Notes: generated from the letters alone by a model not told the origin. DNA of 64,000 bases from Cyclobacterium salsum (GCF_010119245.1 NZ_WNKG01000006.1:124001-188000); one strand, 5' to 3'; positions 35,420-44,549 are shown, counted from the stretch's first letter. Numbers and translations: made by a program.

Positions 35420-35707
35420 ATGAAGGATTTTGAGGAGCTTCAGAAGCTGGAAAGGCTGACAGAACAGGTCGAACAGAAGGTCAGGCTGCTCGAACAGGAA
35501 AATTCTGCCCTCAAAAATCAACTTTTGTCCTATCAAAAGAAACTGTCGGATCAGGAAGAAGCACTCGAAGATTTTAAAAATCAAATTAAAATTAGTAAAA
35601 TTGTAAGAAACATACCGGTAGAAAATAAAGCGTCTGCTGAATTGAAGGGGAGAATTGATAGCTATATAAAAGAAATCGATAAGATTATCACTTACCTGTC
35701 TGAATAA
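35420..35707 (+). CDS. Small coiled-coil protein between pheT and zapA (possible ZapB-like partner)
   Basis: A 95-residue protein whose first ~60 residues form a long coiled coil rich in Glu, Lys, Gln and Leu (MKDFEELQKLERLTEQVEQK onward). A short conserved-looking segment SKIVRNIPVENK and a C-terminal helix follow. I do not recognise a named family by sequence. It sits one base after pheT and one base before zapA, so expression is tied to ZapA. A division role, like the coiled-coil ZapB that works with ZapA in E. coli, is an inference from position and shape. Confidence 0.8.
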   Translation: MKDFEELQKLERLTEQVEQKVRLLEQENSALKNQLLSYQKKLSDQEEALEDFKNQIKISKIVRNIPVENKASAELKGRIDSYIKEIDKIITYLSE

Positions 35708-35708
35708 T

Positions 35709-35993
35709 ATGGATACACTTTCAATTAGAATAAAAATTGGAGATAGAGAATATCCAATGAAGGTGAAGGCTGATGAAGAAGCCCGAATCAGGCGGGTGGG
35801 GAAGTTGATTAACGATAAAATTAAAAAGTACAGGGAAGAGTTTGGCCTGGAGGACCGACAGGACCTGCTTGCGATGGTGTCGTTTGATTGCATGGTGGAA
35901 TCCATGGAGCTAAACGAAACTCAAAGTAATGAAAGCGAGCAGGTCAAAAACGTGGTATCACAGGTCAATCAACGTCTGGATGCTTTACTCTAA
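35709..35993 (+). CDS. zapA: Cell division protein ZapA
   Basis: A 94-residue ZapA. The N-terminal globular part contains VRIKIGDREYPMKV-like sequence (residues about 5-20) and ADEEARIRRVGKLINDKIKKY near 23-43. A C-terminal helix (about 52-94, LLAMVSFDCMVESMEL onward) forms the tetramer coiled coil. ZapA cross-links FtsZ filaments at the division ring. It follows a small coiled-coil gene by one base and precedes rny by 69 bases. Confidence 0.9.
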   Translation: MDTLSIRIKIGDREYPMKVKADEEARIRRVGKLINDKIKKYREEFGLEDRQDLLAMVSFDCMVESMELNETQSNESEQVKNVVSQVNQRLDALL

Positions 35994-36062
35994 CCTATAG
36001 TCCGTCAAGTCCCAATACAGCAGCAGTGTATTTTTTTCCGGTAGATAAACTCAACTATATCT

Positions 36063-37628
36063 ATGGGATTTTCATTATACATCATTTTATCAGGAGCCGT
36101 CGGCATTTTGCTGGGAGCCTTTCTTGCTGGATTTTTTATAAAAAATAATAGCAAGAAGATAGAGGCAGAAGCAAAAGAAAAAGCGAAAAGCGTTTTAAGA
36201 GAGGCAGAAATTACGGCAGAGGGGCTGAAGAAAGATAAGATTCTGGAGGCGAAAGAAAAATACCTTCGGCTCAAGTCTGAATTTGAAGAAGAAGTAGGGA
36301 AAAAGAAAAACATCCTTATTACCAATGAAAACAAGCTGAAGCAGCGGGAACAGATTCTTTCCAAAGAAATGGAGCAGCTTAAGCGCAAGGAAGCCGAACT
36401 GGATAGCAAAAAAGAAAACCTAAGTGCGCAATTACATGCGGTCCAGATTAGAAAAGATGAATTAGACAAGGTGACCCAGCAGCGGATTACTGACCTGGAG
36501 AAAGTGGCACTCCTGACGCGCGAAGAGGCCCGGGAACAATTGATAGAGATGCTGAAGGATGAAGCCGCCACGAAAGCGTCTTCTCATATTAAGGACATAT
36601 TGGATCAGGCCAAACTCAGCGCCACCAAACAGGCCAAGAAGATCGTTCTCGATACCATTCAGCGAACGGCTACCGAACACGCCATCGAAAATTGCGTGTC
36701 GGTATTCAATATTGAGAGCGACGATGTAAAAGGAAAAATTATTGGTAGGGAAGGAAGAAATATCCGTGCCCTGGAGGCAGCCACCGGAGTGGAGATCGTG
36801 GTAGACGATACCCCTGAAGCCATTATCATTTCCGGCTTTGATCCGGTAAGAAGAGAAGTGGCGCGATTGTCCCTGCACCGCCTCGTACAGGATGGAAGGA
36901 TTCACCCAGCCCGGATAGAAGAAGTAGTAGCCAAGACGGAGAAAAACATCGATGAAGAAATTATCGAGATCGGTGAGCGCACCTGTATTGATCTCGGGAT
37001 ACATGGATTGCATCCCGAATTGATCAAGATGGTTGGAAGAATGCGTTTTCGATCTTCTTACGGGCAAAACCTGCTGCAGCATTCTCGGGAAGTGGCCAAA
37101 CTCTGCGCCACCATGGCAGCAGAAATGGGAATCAACGCCAAGCTCGCGAAAAGAGCCGGTTTGCTTCACGACATCGGCAAGGTATACCCGGAAGAAGCAG
37201 AACTTCCCCATGCCATTTTGGGTATGGAGTTGGCAAAAAAACACAAAGAGCATCCTGAAGTGATCAATGCTATCGGTGCTCACCATGACGAGATCGAAAT
37301 GACCTCCATGCTTTCACCCATCGTACAGGCCTGTGATGCCATATCTGGTTCCAGACCGGGGGCACGAAGGGAAATTATGGATAGCTACATCAAACGTCTC
37401 AAAGACCTGGAGGATCTGGCTTTGAGCTTTGAAGGAGTCAATAAATGTTTTGCCATGCAAGCTGGCAGGGAATTGCGGGTGCTCGTGGATGCAGACAATG
37501 TAGACGATACCACGGCAGGCCGCTTGTCCTTTGAAATTTCTCAAAAAATAGAAAAGGAAATGCAATATCCGGGACAGATAAAAATCACCGTTATCCGGGA
37601 AATGCGATCGGTAAATTATGCGAAATAA
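36063..37628 (+). CDS. rny: Ribonuclease Y
   Basis: A 521-residue RNase Y. One N-terminal membrane helix (about 5-25) is followed by a long Lys/Glu coiled coil (about 30-205), a KH RNA-binding domain (about 210-275, with [15 protein letters not shown]) and an HD phosphodiesterase domain (about 335-430) with the catalytic LLHDIGK near 378 and AIGAHHDE near 402. It is an endonuclease that starts mRNA decay at the inner membrane. It is likely cotranscribed with zapA and ended by a strong terminator. Confidence 0.96.
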   Translation: MGFSLYIILSGAVGILLGAFLAGFFIKNNSKKIEAEAKEKAKSVLREAEITAEGLKKDKILEAKEKYLRLKSEFEEEVGKKKNILITNENKLKQREQILSKEMEQLKRKEAELDSKKENLSAQLHAVQIRKDELDKVTQQRITDLEKVALLTREEAREQLIEMLKDEAATKASSHIKDILDQAKLSATKQAKKIVLDTIQRTATEHAIENCVSVFNIESDDVKGKIIGREGRNIRALEAATGVEIVVDDTPEAIIISGFDPVRREVARLSLHRLVQDGRIHPARIEEVVAKTEKNIDEEIIEIGERTCIDLGIHGLHPELIKMVGRMRFRSSYGQNLLQHSREVAKLCATMAAEMGINAKLAKRAGLLHDIGKVYPEEAELPHAILGMELAKKHKEHPEVINAIGAHHDEIEMTSMLSPIVQACDAISGSRPGARREIMDSYIKRLKDLEDLALSFEGVNKCFAMQAGRELRVLVDADNVDDTTAGRLSFEISQKIEKEMQYPGQIKITVIREMRSVNYAK

Positions 37629-37660
37629 TTCAAGGTAAATTAAACGGTTTAATAGTAAAG

Positions 37661-37695
37661 GGCAACTATTCGTCAAAAGATAGTTGCCTTTTTTT
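37661..37695 (+). terminator. Intrinsic terminator after rny
   Basis: GGCAACTAT (37661-37669) pairs with ATAGTTGCC (37680-37688) across a 10-base loop and is followed by seven T residues. It lies 33 bases after the rny stop. Confidence 0.9.
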
Positions 37696-37954
37696 ATATT
37701 TCGGCCGCAGTTCACTTTAATAGGTTCTTCTGAAAAAAGATCCGCTGAAGTACATAAAAAACGGATCATTTTTGTTTTTTTATATTATTTATTTAGTTTT
37801 ATAGGTGTTGATTGGTTTTGTTTTATTAAACATTAGAACCCCAGATGTCTATTTCGCTTTCAAATCGACTGTGTTTGCCTTTCCCCGCTAAAGGGTTGGT
37901 TTTTTCCTGTTGGGAAACTGCCAGTCAAATCCCGATACCAAGAACCCTAAACCA
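37696..37954. other. Intergenic region upstream of RND transporter
   Basis: About 260 bases, very A/T-rich between 37760 and 37830. It must hold the promoter of the RND gene. I see no clear -33/-7 pair, tRNA or short gene. Confidence 0.4.
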
Positions 37955-40900
37955 ATGACACCTTTCCGACTGGTAATTGTTTTTTTTGTGATGGCAATCA
38001 TTGGATTTGCACTGGTTCCCCGGTTGTCGGTGGATCTTAATCCCAGGGAAAAGGAACCCGTGTTGAATATTGGGTTTTCAGTGCGCAGTGCCGCTCCGGA
38101 ATTGGTGGAAAAGCTGGCTACTTCGCCACTGGAAGGGGTGCTTTCTCAGTTGTCAGAGTTAAAGAAAACGACTTCCGTATCCAATTACAATCAAGGCTCC
38201 ATTCAGTTGCGTTTTGACAAGCGCACGGATATGGAATACAAGAAATTTGAAGTGTCGGCATTGATACGACAGGTGTATCCCTCACTGGATAGTAAGGTTA
38301 GCTATCCGACTATTACGCAGTCTGCCCAAAGAGACATACAGGAAAAGCGGCCGATCCTGACGTATAGTATCAATGGTCCCTTTGCATCCTTCGAAATAAA
38401 AAAAATTACGGAGGATATCCTGGTATCGGCATTAAATAAGATTGAGGAAGTGGAGGAAATGGAAGTAAGGGGGGCGAATGACCTGTACCTATACGTGACC
38501 TATGATATCCAAAAACTTCAGAGCCTGAACCTTTCAAGGTCAACCCTGGAAAACAAGTTACGCAGTTCTTTTGGCAGAAACTTCCCCGGACTGGCGATGA
38601 ATGTTTCCGGTGAATCCTTGTTTTTGGAAATTGATCGTTCGCTGGTTTCGCTGGCAAATTTGGAAAATTTACTCATAGGTAGGCTGGGCGGGAAGGAATT
38701 GTATTTAAAGGACGTTGCCATCCTGACATTAGAAGAGGCCGCTCCTCAACGATATTATCGAATCAATGGTAACAATTCGGTGAGTTTGACCATCAATAGC
38801 AGGGATGGGGTAAACAAAGTATTGCTGGCGGATAAGATTCGGGAAACCATCGCTGCCACAAAAAGTCAATTGCCGGAAGGATTTGATGTGCGGCTGGAGT
38901 TTGATGACACCTCGTTTTTAGAAAAAGAACTTCAGAAAATTTACAAGCGTTCCGGACTTTCTATCCTGATTCTGATCTTATTCATATTTTTGATCAACCG
39001 AAACCTGAGGTACCTAATTACCTTGTTTTTGGGCATTTTGGTAAACGTGAGCCTGACCGCTATCATTCTCTATGCCTTGGGTACGGATATTCACCTGTAT
39101 TCCCTGGCAGGACTGACCATTTCTTTTGGGTTGATTGTGGACAATGCGATTATCATGATCGACCATCTGCACAAGCACAAAAACAGAAGGGTGTTTTTGG
39201 CTTTGCTGGCCGCGTCACTTACCACCATTGCTGCATTGCTAATGGTATTTCTGCTACCGGAAGACGATCGGAAAAACCTGGGTGACTTCTCCATTGTGGT
39301 CGCCGTCATGCTGGGCGTTTCCTTGCTTATCGCACTGCTATTTACACCGGCAGTGTACAGCCTTCTTTTTAAAGGAAGTTCGGGGAAAGGTCGCAAACTG
39401 ACCCTGCATCAACTAAGAAGACGGGGTAGGGGAATGCTGGTATACGCCCGGACCATCGCTTTTTTGGCAAACCACCGAAAAGCCTTTGTAGTTGGACTTG
39501 TCCTTCTATTTGGTCTACCTGTTTTTTACCTGCCTGCAAAATGGGAAGGTCAGGAATGGTACAACAGCAGTATTGGGAGCACGTACTATCAAGAGACGAT
39601 GCGACCCTATGTAGACAAGGCACTGGGTGGATCCATGAGGATGTTTGTTCGTGGGGTTTTTGAGAAGTCTTCTTACCGGGAGGCGGAGCGCACCAGACTC
39701 TATGTAAATGCCAATTTGGCCTTTGGCAATACCCTGGAACAAATGGATTTTATCATCCGGGAATTTGAAGCCTACCTGAAAGGCGTGGAGGGGATAGATA
39801 AATTTGTGACCACCGTCAATTCCGGGCAAAATGCGCGCATAGAAATAACGTTTAAGGAAGCTTATGAAACGTCGGCCCTTCCCTATAGGCTGAAAGGAAA
39901 ACTGGCCATGAAATCCACCGACTGGAGTGGGGTTCGATGGAACATTTATGGGGTGGGACAGGGTTTTTACACCGGACCGGGTGGAGAGGGCATCCCCTCT
40001 TTCCGGGCAGAATTGAGGGGCTATAATTACACTGAACTGGAAAAACAGGCAGAAATTTTGGCTTCAAAGCTTCTTTCGCACCGCCGGATCCAGGAAGTGA
40101 ATACGAATGAACGGCTTAGCTGGGGAGAGCAGAAAACCGAAGAGTACGTGCTGGAATTCGATCAGCAGCAACTGGCACTATCGGGCACCAACCAATACGA
40201 GATCGTCAATGCGCTTCAGGACATGTCGCTTCACGAGCAACCTTCCCTGTTCCTGGAAGTTGACGATGACCGATACGGTATGGTGGTAAGGGAGAAGCAA
40301 TCTTCCCGGTTTTCCCGTTTTGATCTGGAGAACAGCAGCCTTATTACCGGCGAAGACCGAATCGTCAAAGTATCTGGCGTGGGTTCCTTAGAAAAAGAAT
40401 TTACTACCAATGCCCTTCATAAAGAAGACCGCCAATACATTCGGCTGGTTTCCTTTGAGTATATGGGATCGGCGAAGTTTGGGGGAGAATACCTGGATGA
40501 AGTACTTGATGAAATGAAAGCCGGTATGCCTATTGGGTATTCGGCAAGCAGACAGACTTATAGCTGGAATTACGATCAGGCCAAAAGGCAGTATGGGTTG
40601 CTGTTGGTTTTGATCGCTGGCATCTTTGTCATCTGTTCGATCCTCTTCGAAAACTTCAAACAGCCGCTGTATATTATCTTTATCATTCCGGTCTCCTTTA
40701 TTGGGTTATTTCTGATTTTTTCGCTATTTGATTTTTATTTTGACCAAGGCGGATATGCGGCATTTGTGATGCTGGGTGGTCTGGCGGTCAATGCGGCCAT
40801 TTTTATCGTCAATGACCTGAATAACCGGGAGGGGAAACACTATAATCGTAATGTATTGAAAGCCGTGGCAGGGAAGGCTACCCCTATATTGCTGACGATT

Positions 40901-41053
40901 TTATCCACTTGTTTCGGGCTGATTCCCTTTGTGATAGAAGGGCAGAATGAGATATTTTGGTTTTCCCTGGCCATCGGTACCATTGGCGGCCTGGTTTTTA
41001 GCATGGTTGGGGTTTTTCTTGCGCTGCCGGTTTTCTTGTGGAAAACAAAATAA
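37955..41053 (+). CDS. RND-family inner-membrane transporter (AcrB/CusA-like)
   Basis: A 1032-residue RND pump from ATG 37955, which starts directly with TM1; the frame also opens at TTG 37910. It has the two-fold RND layout: TM1, a periplasmic domain (about 30-320), TM2-6 (about 325-470), TM7 near 520, a second periplasmic domain, and TM8-12 (about 860-1030). The TM4 proton-relay motif is VDN (D396-N397) instead of the usual VDD. The gene stands without an adjacent HlyD-type adaptor or TolC-type channel, so partners are encoded elsewhere or it works alone. Substrate is unknown. It abuts a lipoprotein gene by 41 bases. Confidence 0.9.
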   Translation: MTPFRLVIVFFVMAIIGFALVPRLSVDLNPREKEPVLNIGFSVRSAAPELVEKLATSPLEGVLSQLSELKKTTSVSNYNQGSIQLRFDKRTDMEYKKFEVSALIRQVYPSLDSKVSYPTITQSAQRDIQEKRPILTYSINGPFASFEIKKITEDILVSALNKIEEVEEMEVRGANDLYLYVTYDIQKLQSLNLSRSTLENKLRSSFGRNFPGLAMNVSGESLFLEIDRSLVSLANLENLLIGRLGGKELYLKDVAILTLEEAAPQRYYRINGNNSVSLTINSRDGVNKVLLADKIRETIAATKSQLPEGFDVRLEFDDTSFLEKELQKIYKRSGLSILILILFIFLINRNLRYLITLFLGILVNVSLTAIILYALGTDIHLYSLAGLTISFGLIVDNAIIMIDHLHKHKNRRVFLALLAASLTTIAALLMVFLLPEDDRKNLGDFSIVVAVMLGVSLLIALLFTPAVYSLLFKGSSGKGRKLTLHQLRRRGRGMLVYARTIAFLANHRKAFVVGLVLLFGLPVFYLPAKWEGQEWYNSSIGSTYYQETMRPYVDKALGGSMRMFVRGVFEKSSYREAERTRLYVNANLAFGNTLEQMDFIIREFEAYLKGVEGIDKFVTTVNSGQNARIEITFKEAYETSALPYRLKGKLAMKSTDWSGVRWNIYGVGQGFYTGPGGEGIPSFRAELRGYNYTELEKQAEILASKLLSHRRIQEVNTNERLSWGEQKTEEYVLEFDQQQLALSGTNQYEIVNALQDMSLHEQPSLFLEVDDDRYGMVVREKQSSRFSRFDLENSSLITGEDRIVKVSGVGSLEKEFTTNALHKEDRQYIRLVSFEYMGSAKFGGEYLDEVLDEMKAGMPIGYSASRQTYSWNYDQAKRQYGLLLVLIAGIFVICSILFENFKQPLYIIFIIPVSFIGLFLIFSLFDFYFDQGGYAAFVMLGGLAVNAAIFIVNDLNNREGKHYNRNVLKAVAGKATPILLTILSTCFGLIPFVIEGQNEIFWFSLAIGTIGGLVFSMVGVFLALPVFLWKTK

Positions 41054-41094
41054 TTATCCTAAACTTGATGGTGCATTTCTTAACCTGCTGCCAA

Positions 41095-42276
41095 ATGAAA
41101 TACCTTAGCATTCTTTTATTGTTCATACCGGGCCTTTTTTCCTGCAATGATAACACGTCTTCAGAAACTGGTGGTCCCCAGCAAAAGCTATTTCTTGAAG
41201 TGGTGGATAGCATTATCGTAGATGAGCTGGAACCTCTGGTAATTGATGATTACCTGGAAGAGGGTGACAAATTTCTCATGCGAGGGAATAAAAGTAGAAA
41301 ACCGTATTTGGTAGCTGGGAACGGGGAAATTTTGAAGACGTTTGAGATATTGAATGAAGGGCCGGATGGTCTGGGTGCAAATGGTGCCTTCGGCTATGGC
41401 TTTTTGAATGAAGCGGAATGGGTCGCACAAGGCCTCTTTAATGGGTACCATGTATACGATATGAGCGGAAACAAATTAAAAATACTGGACCCTATTCACA
41501 TAGCTATCTATGCCATGTCCATGTACAGTTACCGTACCTTATTTACAGGTTTCACCAAAGATGGAGCCAGGATGCTTATTGGGCAGGAGCAGAATTTGTT
41601 TAATCCTGATTCTATTGGCGAAGAAGCGAGACAAACCGCCGAGTACTATGATCGCGTAAAAACAGTTTTTGCTTATGGAGTGGATAATGGGGTGTTGGAG
41701 TTGCTGGAAACCTATCCTGATGAATGGGAACCCAAAAAATCACACAAAATGGTGGGACAAAGCCAGCCGATCGTTGCCTTTCATCGCGGTAAGCAGGAAT
41801 TGGCCTTGCTTCCCGTCTTCGGAAACCAATTGTTTGTGTACGATTATTCCGGGGAGGTACCTGAACTGAGGCATGTAACCCAGCTCAGGCATCGCTACCG
41901 GCCCGAAAAAATACCCGAGCAGCTATCCGGGGTGAATGGGTATAGTAGTTACCCTGGCTTTACCGATTTGCGGTATGTGGGGGAAAACCTATTGGTTGAA
42001 TTCAAAACAAGAATTCCCGAAGATATTGTAAACGAGCTCCGTGCTTCCTCGGAGCAATATTATGACAGCCCGGCCTACAGGGAGGCCATGGAAACGTTTA
42101 GTAAACCCTATTATTTATGGGTTGTGGAAGGGAATCAGGCAGGGGTGCTGGATGGTCTACCCGTGCATGGAGCCTTGGATTTCGCGGATGAAAATGGGTT
42201 GGTTTATGTCAATGATAATTTAGCGCCAACTATAGAAAGGGATTACAATATTTTTTACCGATTGAAATTCAAGTAA
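41095..42276 (+). CDS. Lipoprotein with beta-propeller-like body (possibly DUF4221), unknown function
   Basis: A 393-residue protein from ATG 41095, with a signal peptide and a lipobox ending at C17 (GLFSC), followed by a polar Asn/Ser/Thr linker. The body has repeated strand-rich units (WVAQGLFNGYHVYDMSG, LALLPVFGNQLFVYDYSG, YLWVVEGNQAGVLDG), as in 6-bladed beta-propeller lipoproteins of Bacteroidota and perhaps DUF4221; I am not sure of the family. It follows the RND pump on the same strand, so may be cotranscribed, but no functional link is established. The longer frame opening at 41038 overlaps the pump gene. Confidence 0.75.
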   Translation: MKYLSILLLFIPGLFSCNDNTSSETGGPQQKLFLEVVDSIIVDELEPLVIDDYLEEGDKFLMRGNKSRKPYLVAGNGEILKTFEILNEGPDGLGANGAFGYGFLNEAEWVAQGLFNGYHVYDMSGNKLKILDPIHIAIYAMSMYSYRTLFTGFTKDGARMLIGQEQNLFNPDSIGEEARQTAEYYDRVKTVFAYGVDNGVLELLETYPDEWEPKKSHKMVGQSQPIVAFHRGKQELALLPVFGNQLFVYDYSGEVPELRHVTQLRHRYRPEKIPEQLSGVNGYSSYPGFTDLRYVGENLLVEFKTRIPEDIVNELRASSEQYYDSPAYREAMETFSKPYYLWVVEGNQAGVLDGLPVHGALDFADENGLVYVNDNLAPTIERDYNIFYRLKFK

Positions 42277-42443
42277 TTAATTTGAAATCGTTGCAATTTC
42301 CAGACATTACCTATTTTTTATTCTAAAATTCGTTCGTTAACAACCCTAAAAAAAATTTTATTTTGTTTTTTAGTCAGTTGTACCTTTAAATTTTAAGGTA
42401 AAACGAATTTGGAAACGATTCAGATTCCTGTTTCTGATTTTTG
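42277..42443. other. A/T-rich spacer after the lipoprotein gene
   Basis: This stretch is rich in T and A homopolymers with no ORF of note and no clear terminator. It leads into the regulatory block of the downstream secreted-protein gene. Confidence 0.4.
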
Positions 42444-42477
42444 ATTACATAATATTTACCACTTAATATTATGTAAT
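42444..42477. repeat. 13-bp perfect inverted repeat upstream of secreted-protein promoter
   Basis: ATTACATAATATT (42444-42456) and AATATTATGTAAT (42465-42477) are exact reverse complements with an 8-base spacer. The inner TTAATATTAT is repeated at 42489-42498, 25 bases further on. The block ends 32 bases before the -33 box at 42509, a position suited to an activator or regulator site. Confidence 0.65.
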
Positions 42478-42508
42478 AGTTAATTATTTAATATTATCAT
42501 TGAATAAT

Positions 42509-42540
42509 TTGCAACGTAACATCCCCTTGTTTACATTTGT
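42509..42540 (+). promoter_or_regulatory. Strong Bacteroidota-type promoter of the secreted-protein gene
   Basis: TTTG (42509-42512) and TACATTTG (42533-42540) are 20 bases apart, an exact fit to the consensus. A 14-bp palindrome TACTTACGTAAGTA (42545-42558) covers the expected start point near 42547. The leader is then about 113 bases and contains short inverted repeats near 42604-42618 and 42622-42644. Confidence 0.75.
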
Positions 42541-42660
42541 GTCATACTTACGTAAGTAAATCAATTGCCTACCCAAAATAATTAGCCTCAAACAAAAATT
42601 TTTCGGGAGGATCCCGGGAAGAGGTTTTAAAAGTTTCTAAACCTTTAAAAATTTAACATC

Positions 42661-43239
42661 ATGAGATTAATTATTGCAACATTACTCGCTTTCACATTTA
42701 GTACCGCTGTATTTGCTACAGCACCGGTAGAAAATCCAATTGTAACCCTTGAGAAAATCGGGGAGAAAAGATTTCAATTAAAATACAATGGTATACCGGA
42801 AGGGAAGGTAACAGTAGCCATCAAAGACGAAACCAGCAGAATTATCTACCGGGATGTCATTGAGTCTGAAAATGTTTTCTTCAAAAATTACGACTTAAAT
42901 AAATTGGACCTAGGTAACTACCAAATCGAGGTGTTCAATGCCGCATCAGGAAAACTATCTGATTTTGAAGTTAACCTGGGACCAAGAAGCCTGGAGAAAA
43001 CTTATTTCGCAAAGGTAACCGAATTGGATAACAAGACGCTTGCCTTGGTTTTGAAAAATTTGAATGGAGTTGAAAAAACGCTGGAGATATTTGATAAGGG
43101 AAGATTGGTTTTCGAAGCGCCTATAACGGGTGAGACTTTTGGAAAGAAGTTTAAATTTGAAAACGTCACTTCATTAGAGGATATTTCTATTAAGATTTCA
43201 GACAACAGCGGATTTGGAAATTTTCTTTCAGTCCGATAA
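42661..43239 (+). CDS. Small secreted beta-rich protein, unknown function
   Basis: A 192-residue protein with a signal peptide (about 1-19, ending VFA). The mature part seems to be two tandem beta-sandwich-like halves of about 85 residues. The first runs from NPIVTLEKIGEKRFQLKYNG to GNYQIEVFN, and the second from YFAKVTELDNKTLALVLKN to DISIKISDNSG; both have a core with an EVF or LEIFDKG strand. No family name comes to mind and no lipobox or sorting domain is seen. A strong promoter, a ~113-base leader and a clean terminator suggest a regulated and abundant periplasmic or outer protein. Confidence 0.8.
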   Translation: MRLIIATLLAFTFSTAVFATAPVENPIVTLEKIGEKRFQLKYNGIPEGKVTVAIKDETSRIIYRDVIESENVFFKNYDLNKLDLGNYQIEVFNAASGKLSDFEVNLGPRSLEKTYFAKVTELDNKTLALVLKNLNGVEKTLEIFDKGRLVFEAPITGETFGKKFKFENVTSLEDISIKISDNSGFGNFLSVR

Positions 43240-43269
43240 AAAAATTGAATTACCCACTAACAGAAAAAG

Positions 43270-43296
43270 AGGCTGTCCCAAGACAGCCTTTTTTTT
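43270..43296 (+). terminator. Intrinsic terminator after the secreted-protein gene
   Basis: AGGCTGTC (43270-43277) pairs with GACAGCCT (43282-43289) across a 4-base loop, followed by T residues to 43296. Confidence 0.9.
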
Positions 43297-43357
43297 GTGC
43301 CGGTATTTAGAAAGACCCTTTTTGAAATTTATTTTTAGCAGTGCTTGTTAATCAGGC

Positions 43358-43930
43358 ATGCGAGAGATACGAGTTAAAAACATGGTCTGTCCCCGTTGCA
43401 TCATGGCCGTGGAAGAAATCCTCCGGGATATGGGCCTTGTTTTTGAAAAGGTGGAATTAGGCTTGGTACTTTTAAAAGAGCCGCTGGGAAACCCACTGGC
43501 TGAAGCTTTTGAGAAACGGCTGAACTCCTTGGGTTTCGCTTTGGCAAAGTCCAGGGAAACCGTCTGGGTAGAAACCGTCAAATTGACCTTATTACAACTA
43601 TTGGAAAAGGGAAGTGAGGGATTGGACACCCCCATTTCCCAAATTCTTTCCCAGGAAACGGGACTGGGTTATTCCCGGTTAAGCCAGCTTTTCAGTAGTC
43701 TGCAAGGAATTACCATCGAACACTATTTCATTGAGTTGAAAATAGAAAAGGCCAGGGAGTTACTCAGTTATGAGGCCCATAATATATCAGAGGTGGCTTG
43801 GAAGCTGGGCTATAGCAGTATGCAACATTTTTCTGCGCAGTTTAAAAAACACACAGGGATGACACCGAGCCAATTTCGAAATCTGAACCAGAAGCCTCGT
43901 AATTTTCTGGATCAGGTGGGGCAAAACTAG
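43358..43930 (+). CDS. AraC-family regulator with HMA-like metal-binding N-terminus
   Basis: A 190-residue protein in two parts. Residues 1-70 resemble a heavy-metal-associated domain (VKNMVCPRCIMAVEEILRDMG; C11 and C14 in place of the usual GMTCxxC). Residues about 75-182 form an AraC-type double helix-turn-helix with ISEVAWKLGYSSMQHFSAQFKKHTGMTPSQFR, the canonical second HTH signature. A metal-responsive or thiol-responsive regulator is implied; the ligand is not known. The target is unclear: it is convergent with a beta-barrel gene and downstream of a terminator. Confidence 0.87.
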   Translation: MREIRVKNMVCPRCIMAVEEILRDMGLVFEKVELGLVLLKEPLGNPLAEAFEKRLNSLGFALAKSRETVWVETVKLTLLQLLEKGSEGLDTPISQILSQETGLGYSRLSQLFSSLQGITIEHYFIELKIEKARELLSYEAHNISEVAWKLGYSSMQHFSAQFKKHTGMTPSQFRNLNQKPRNFLDQVGQN

Positions 43931-43946
43931 CGTTCCCTGAGCCGAC

Positions 43947-44549
43947 TTAAAATAAGCGGATGCCCAGGGATAGGATTAGTTGGTTTTGCCTTTGGTCGGT
44001 ATTAAGTCCGGCGATCGCATCCACATGGTTTGCCAGGGCTCCCTCGTATTTAAAATCAAGGATCATGTTGGCGATATCCAGACCGATTCCTGCCTGGTAA
44101 CCTAAGGTTGCCGTGTTTGGGTCCGAATCAATCGGCACGGAAGGATTTCCGGCGGTCAATTCGCTATCGAGGATAAATGTGACCACGGGGCCAGCCTGCA
44201 CGCGAAAGAATCGGGCGATCTTAAAGCCGCCCATTAATGGCACGTCTATTCGGTCAAAACTAGCCGAATAAGTTACTGTATTTCCCGTTTGAATGTCCTC
44301 AAATTCACCTCCTGTATTGGTGTAGAGAACTTCAGGCTGGATAAAAATTCGGTTTCCTCCGAGTCTGGCAAAGAGCCCCAGGTGGTAACCTAGTTTTTCA
44401 TTGCCTTTTGAGAAGTTATTGTCACTAACGGAAATATTTCCCTGGGAAATCCCCAATTTTGGGCCGATGGAAAATTCCTGTGCCTGTGCGTTGACCAAAA
44501 CAACGGATAATAAGAAGCATGTAAGACAAATTTGCATGAAGTGTCTCAT
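43947..44549 (-). CDS. Outer-membrane beta-barrel protein (porin family, PF13568-like)
   Basis: A 200-residue protein with a signal peptide (about 1-23, ending AQA). The barrel begins with FSIGPKLGISQGNIS and has alternating strands typical of the 8-stranded OmpX-like barrels of Bacteroidota (LGLFARLGGNRIFIQPEVLYTNTGG). It ends with LSLGIRLF, a C-terminal Phe signature for BAM assembly. Function unknown; some members are adhesins or immunodominant proteins. It converges on the AraC/HMA gene with 16 bases between stops. Confidence 0.87.
   Translation of the reverse strand: MRHFMQICLTCFLLSVVLVNAQAQEFSIGPKLGISQGNISVSDNNFSKGNEKLGYHLGLFARLGGNRIFIQPEVLYTNTGGEFEDIQTGNTVTYSASFDRIDVPLMGGFKIARFFRVQAGPVVTFILDSELTAGNPSVPIDSDPNTATLGYQAGIGLDIANMILDFKYEGALANHVDAIAGLNTDQRQNQLILSLGIRLF

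Noticed and set aside
35994-36062. 6S RNA between zapA and rny
   Set aside because: zapA is often next to 6S RNA in proteobacteria, but only 69 bases are available here, too short.
36462-37286. 274-codon minus-strand frame opposite rny
   Set aside because: Antisense shadow of RNase Y; length arises from the codon pattern of the real gene.
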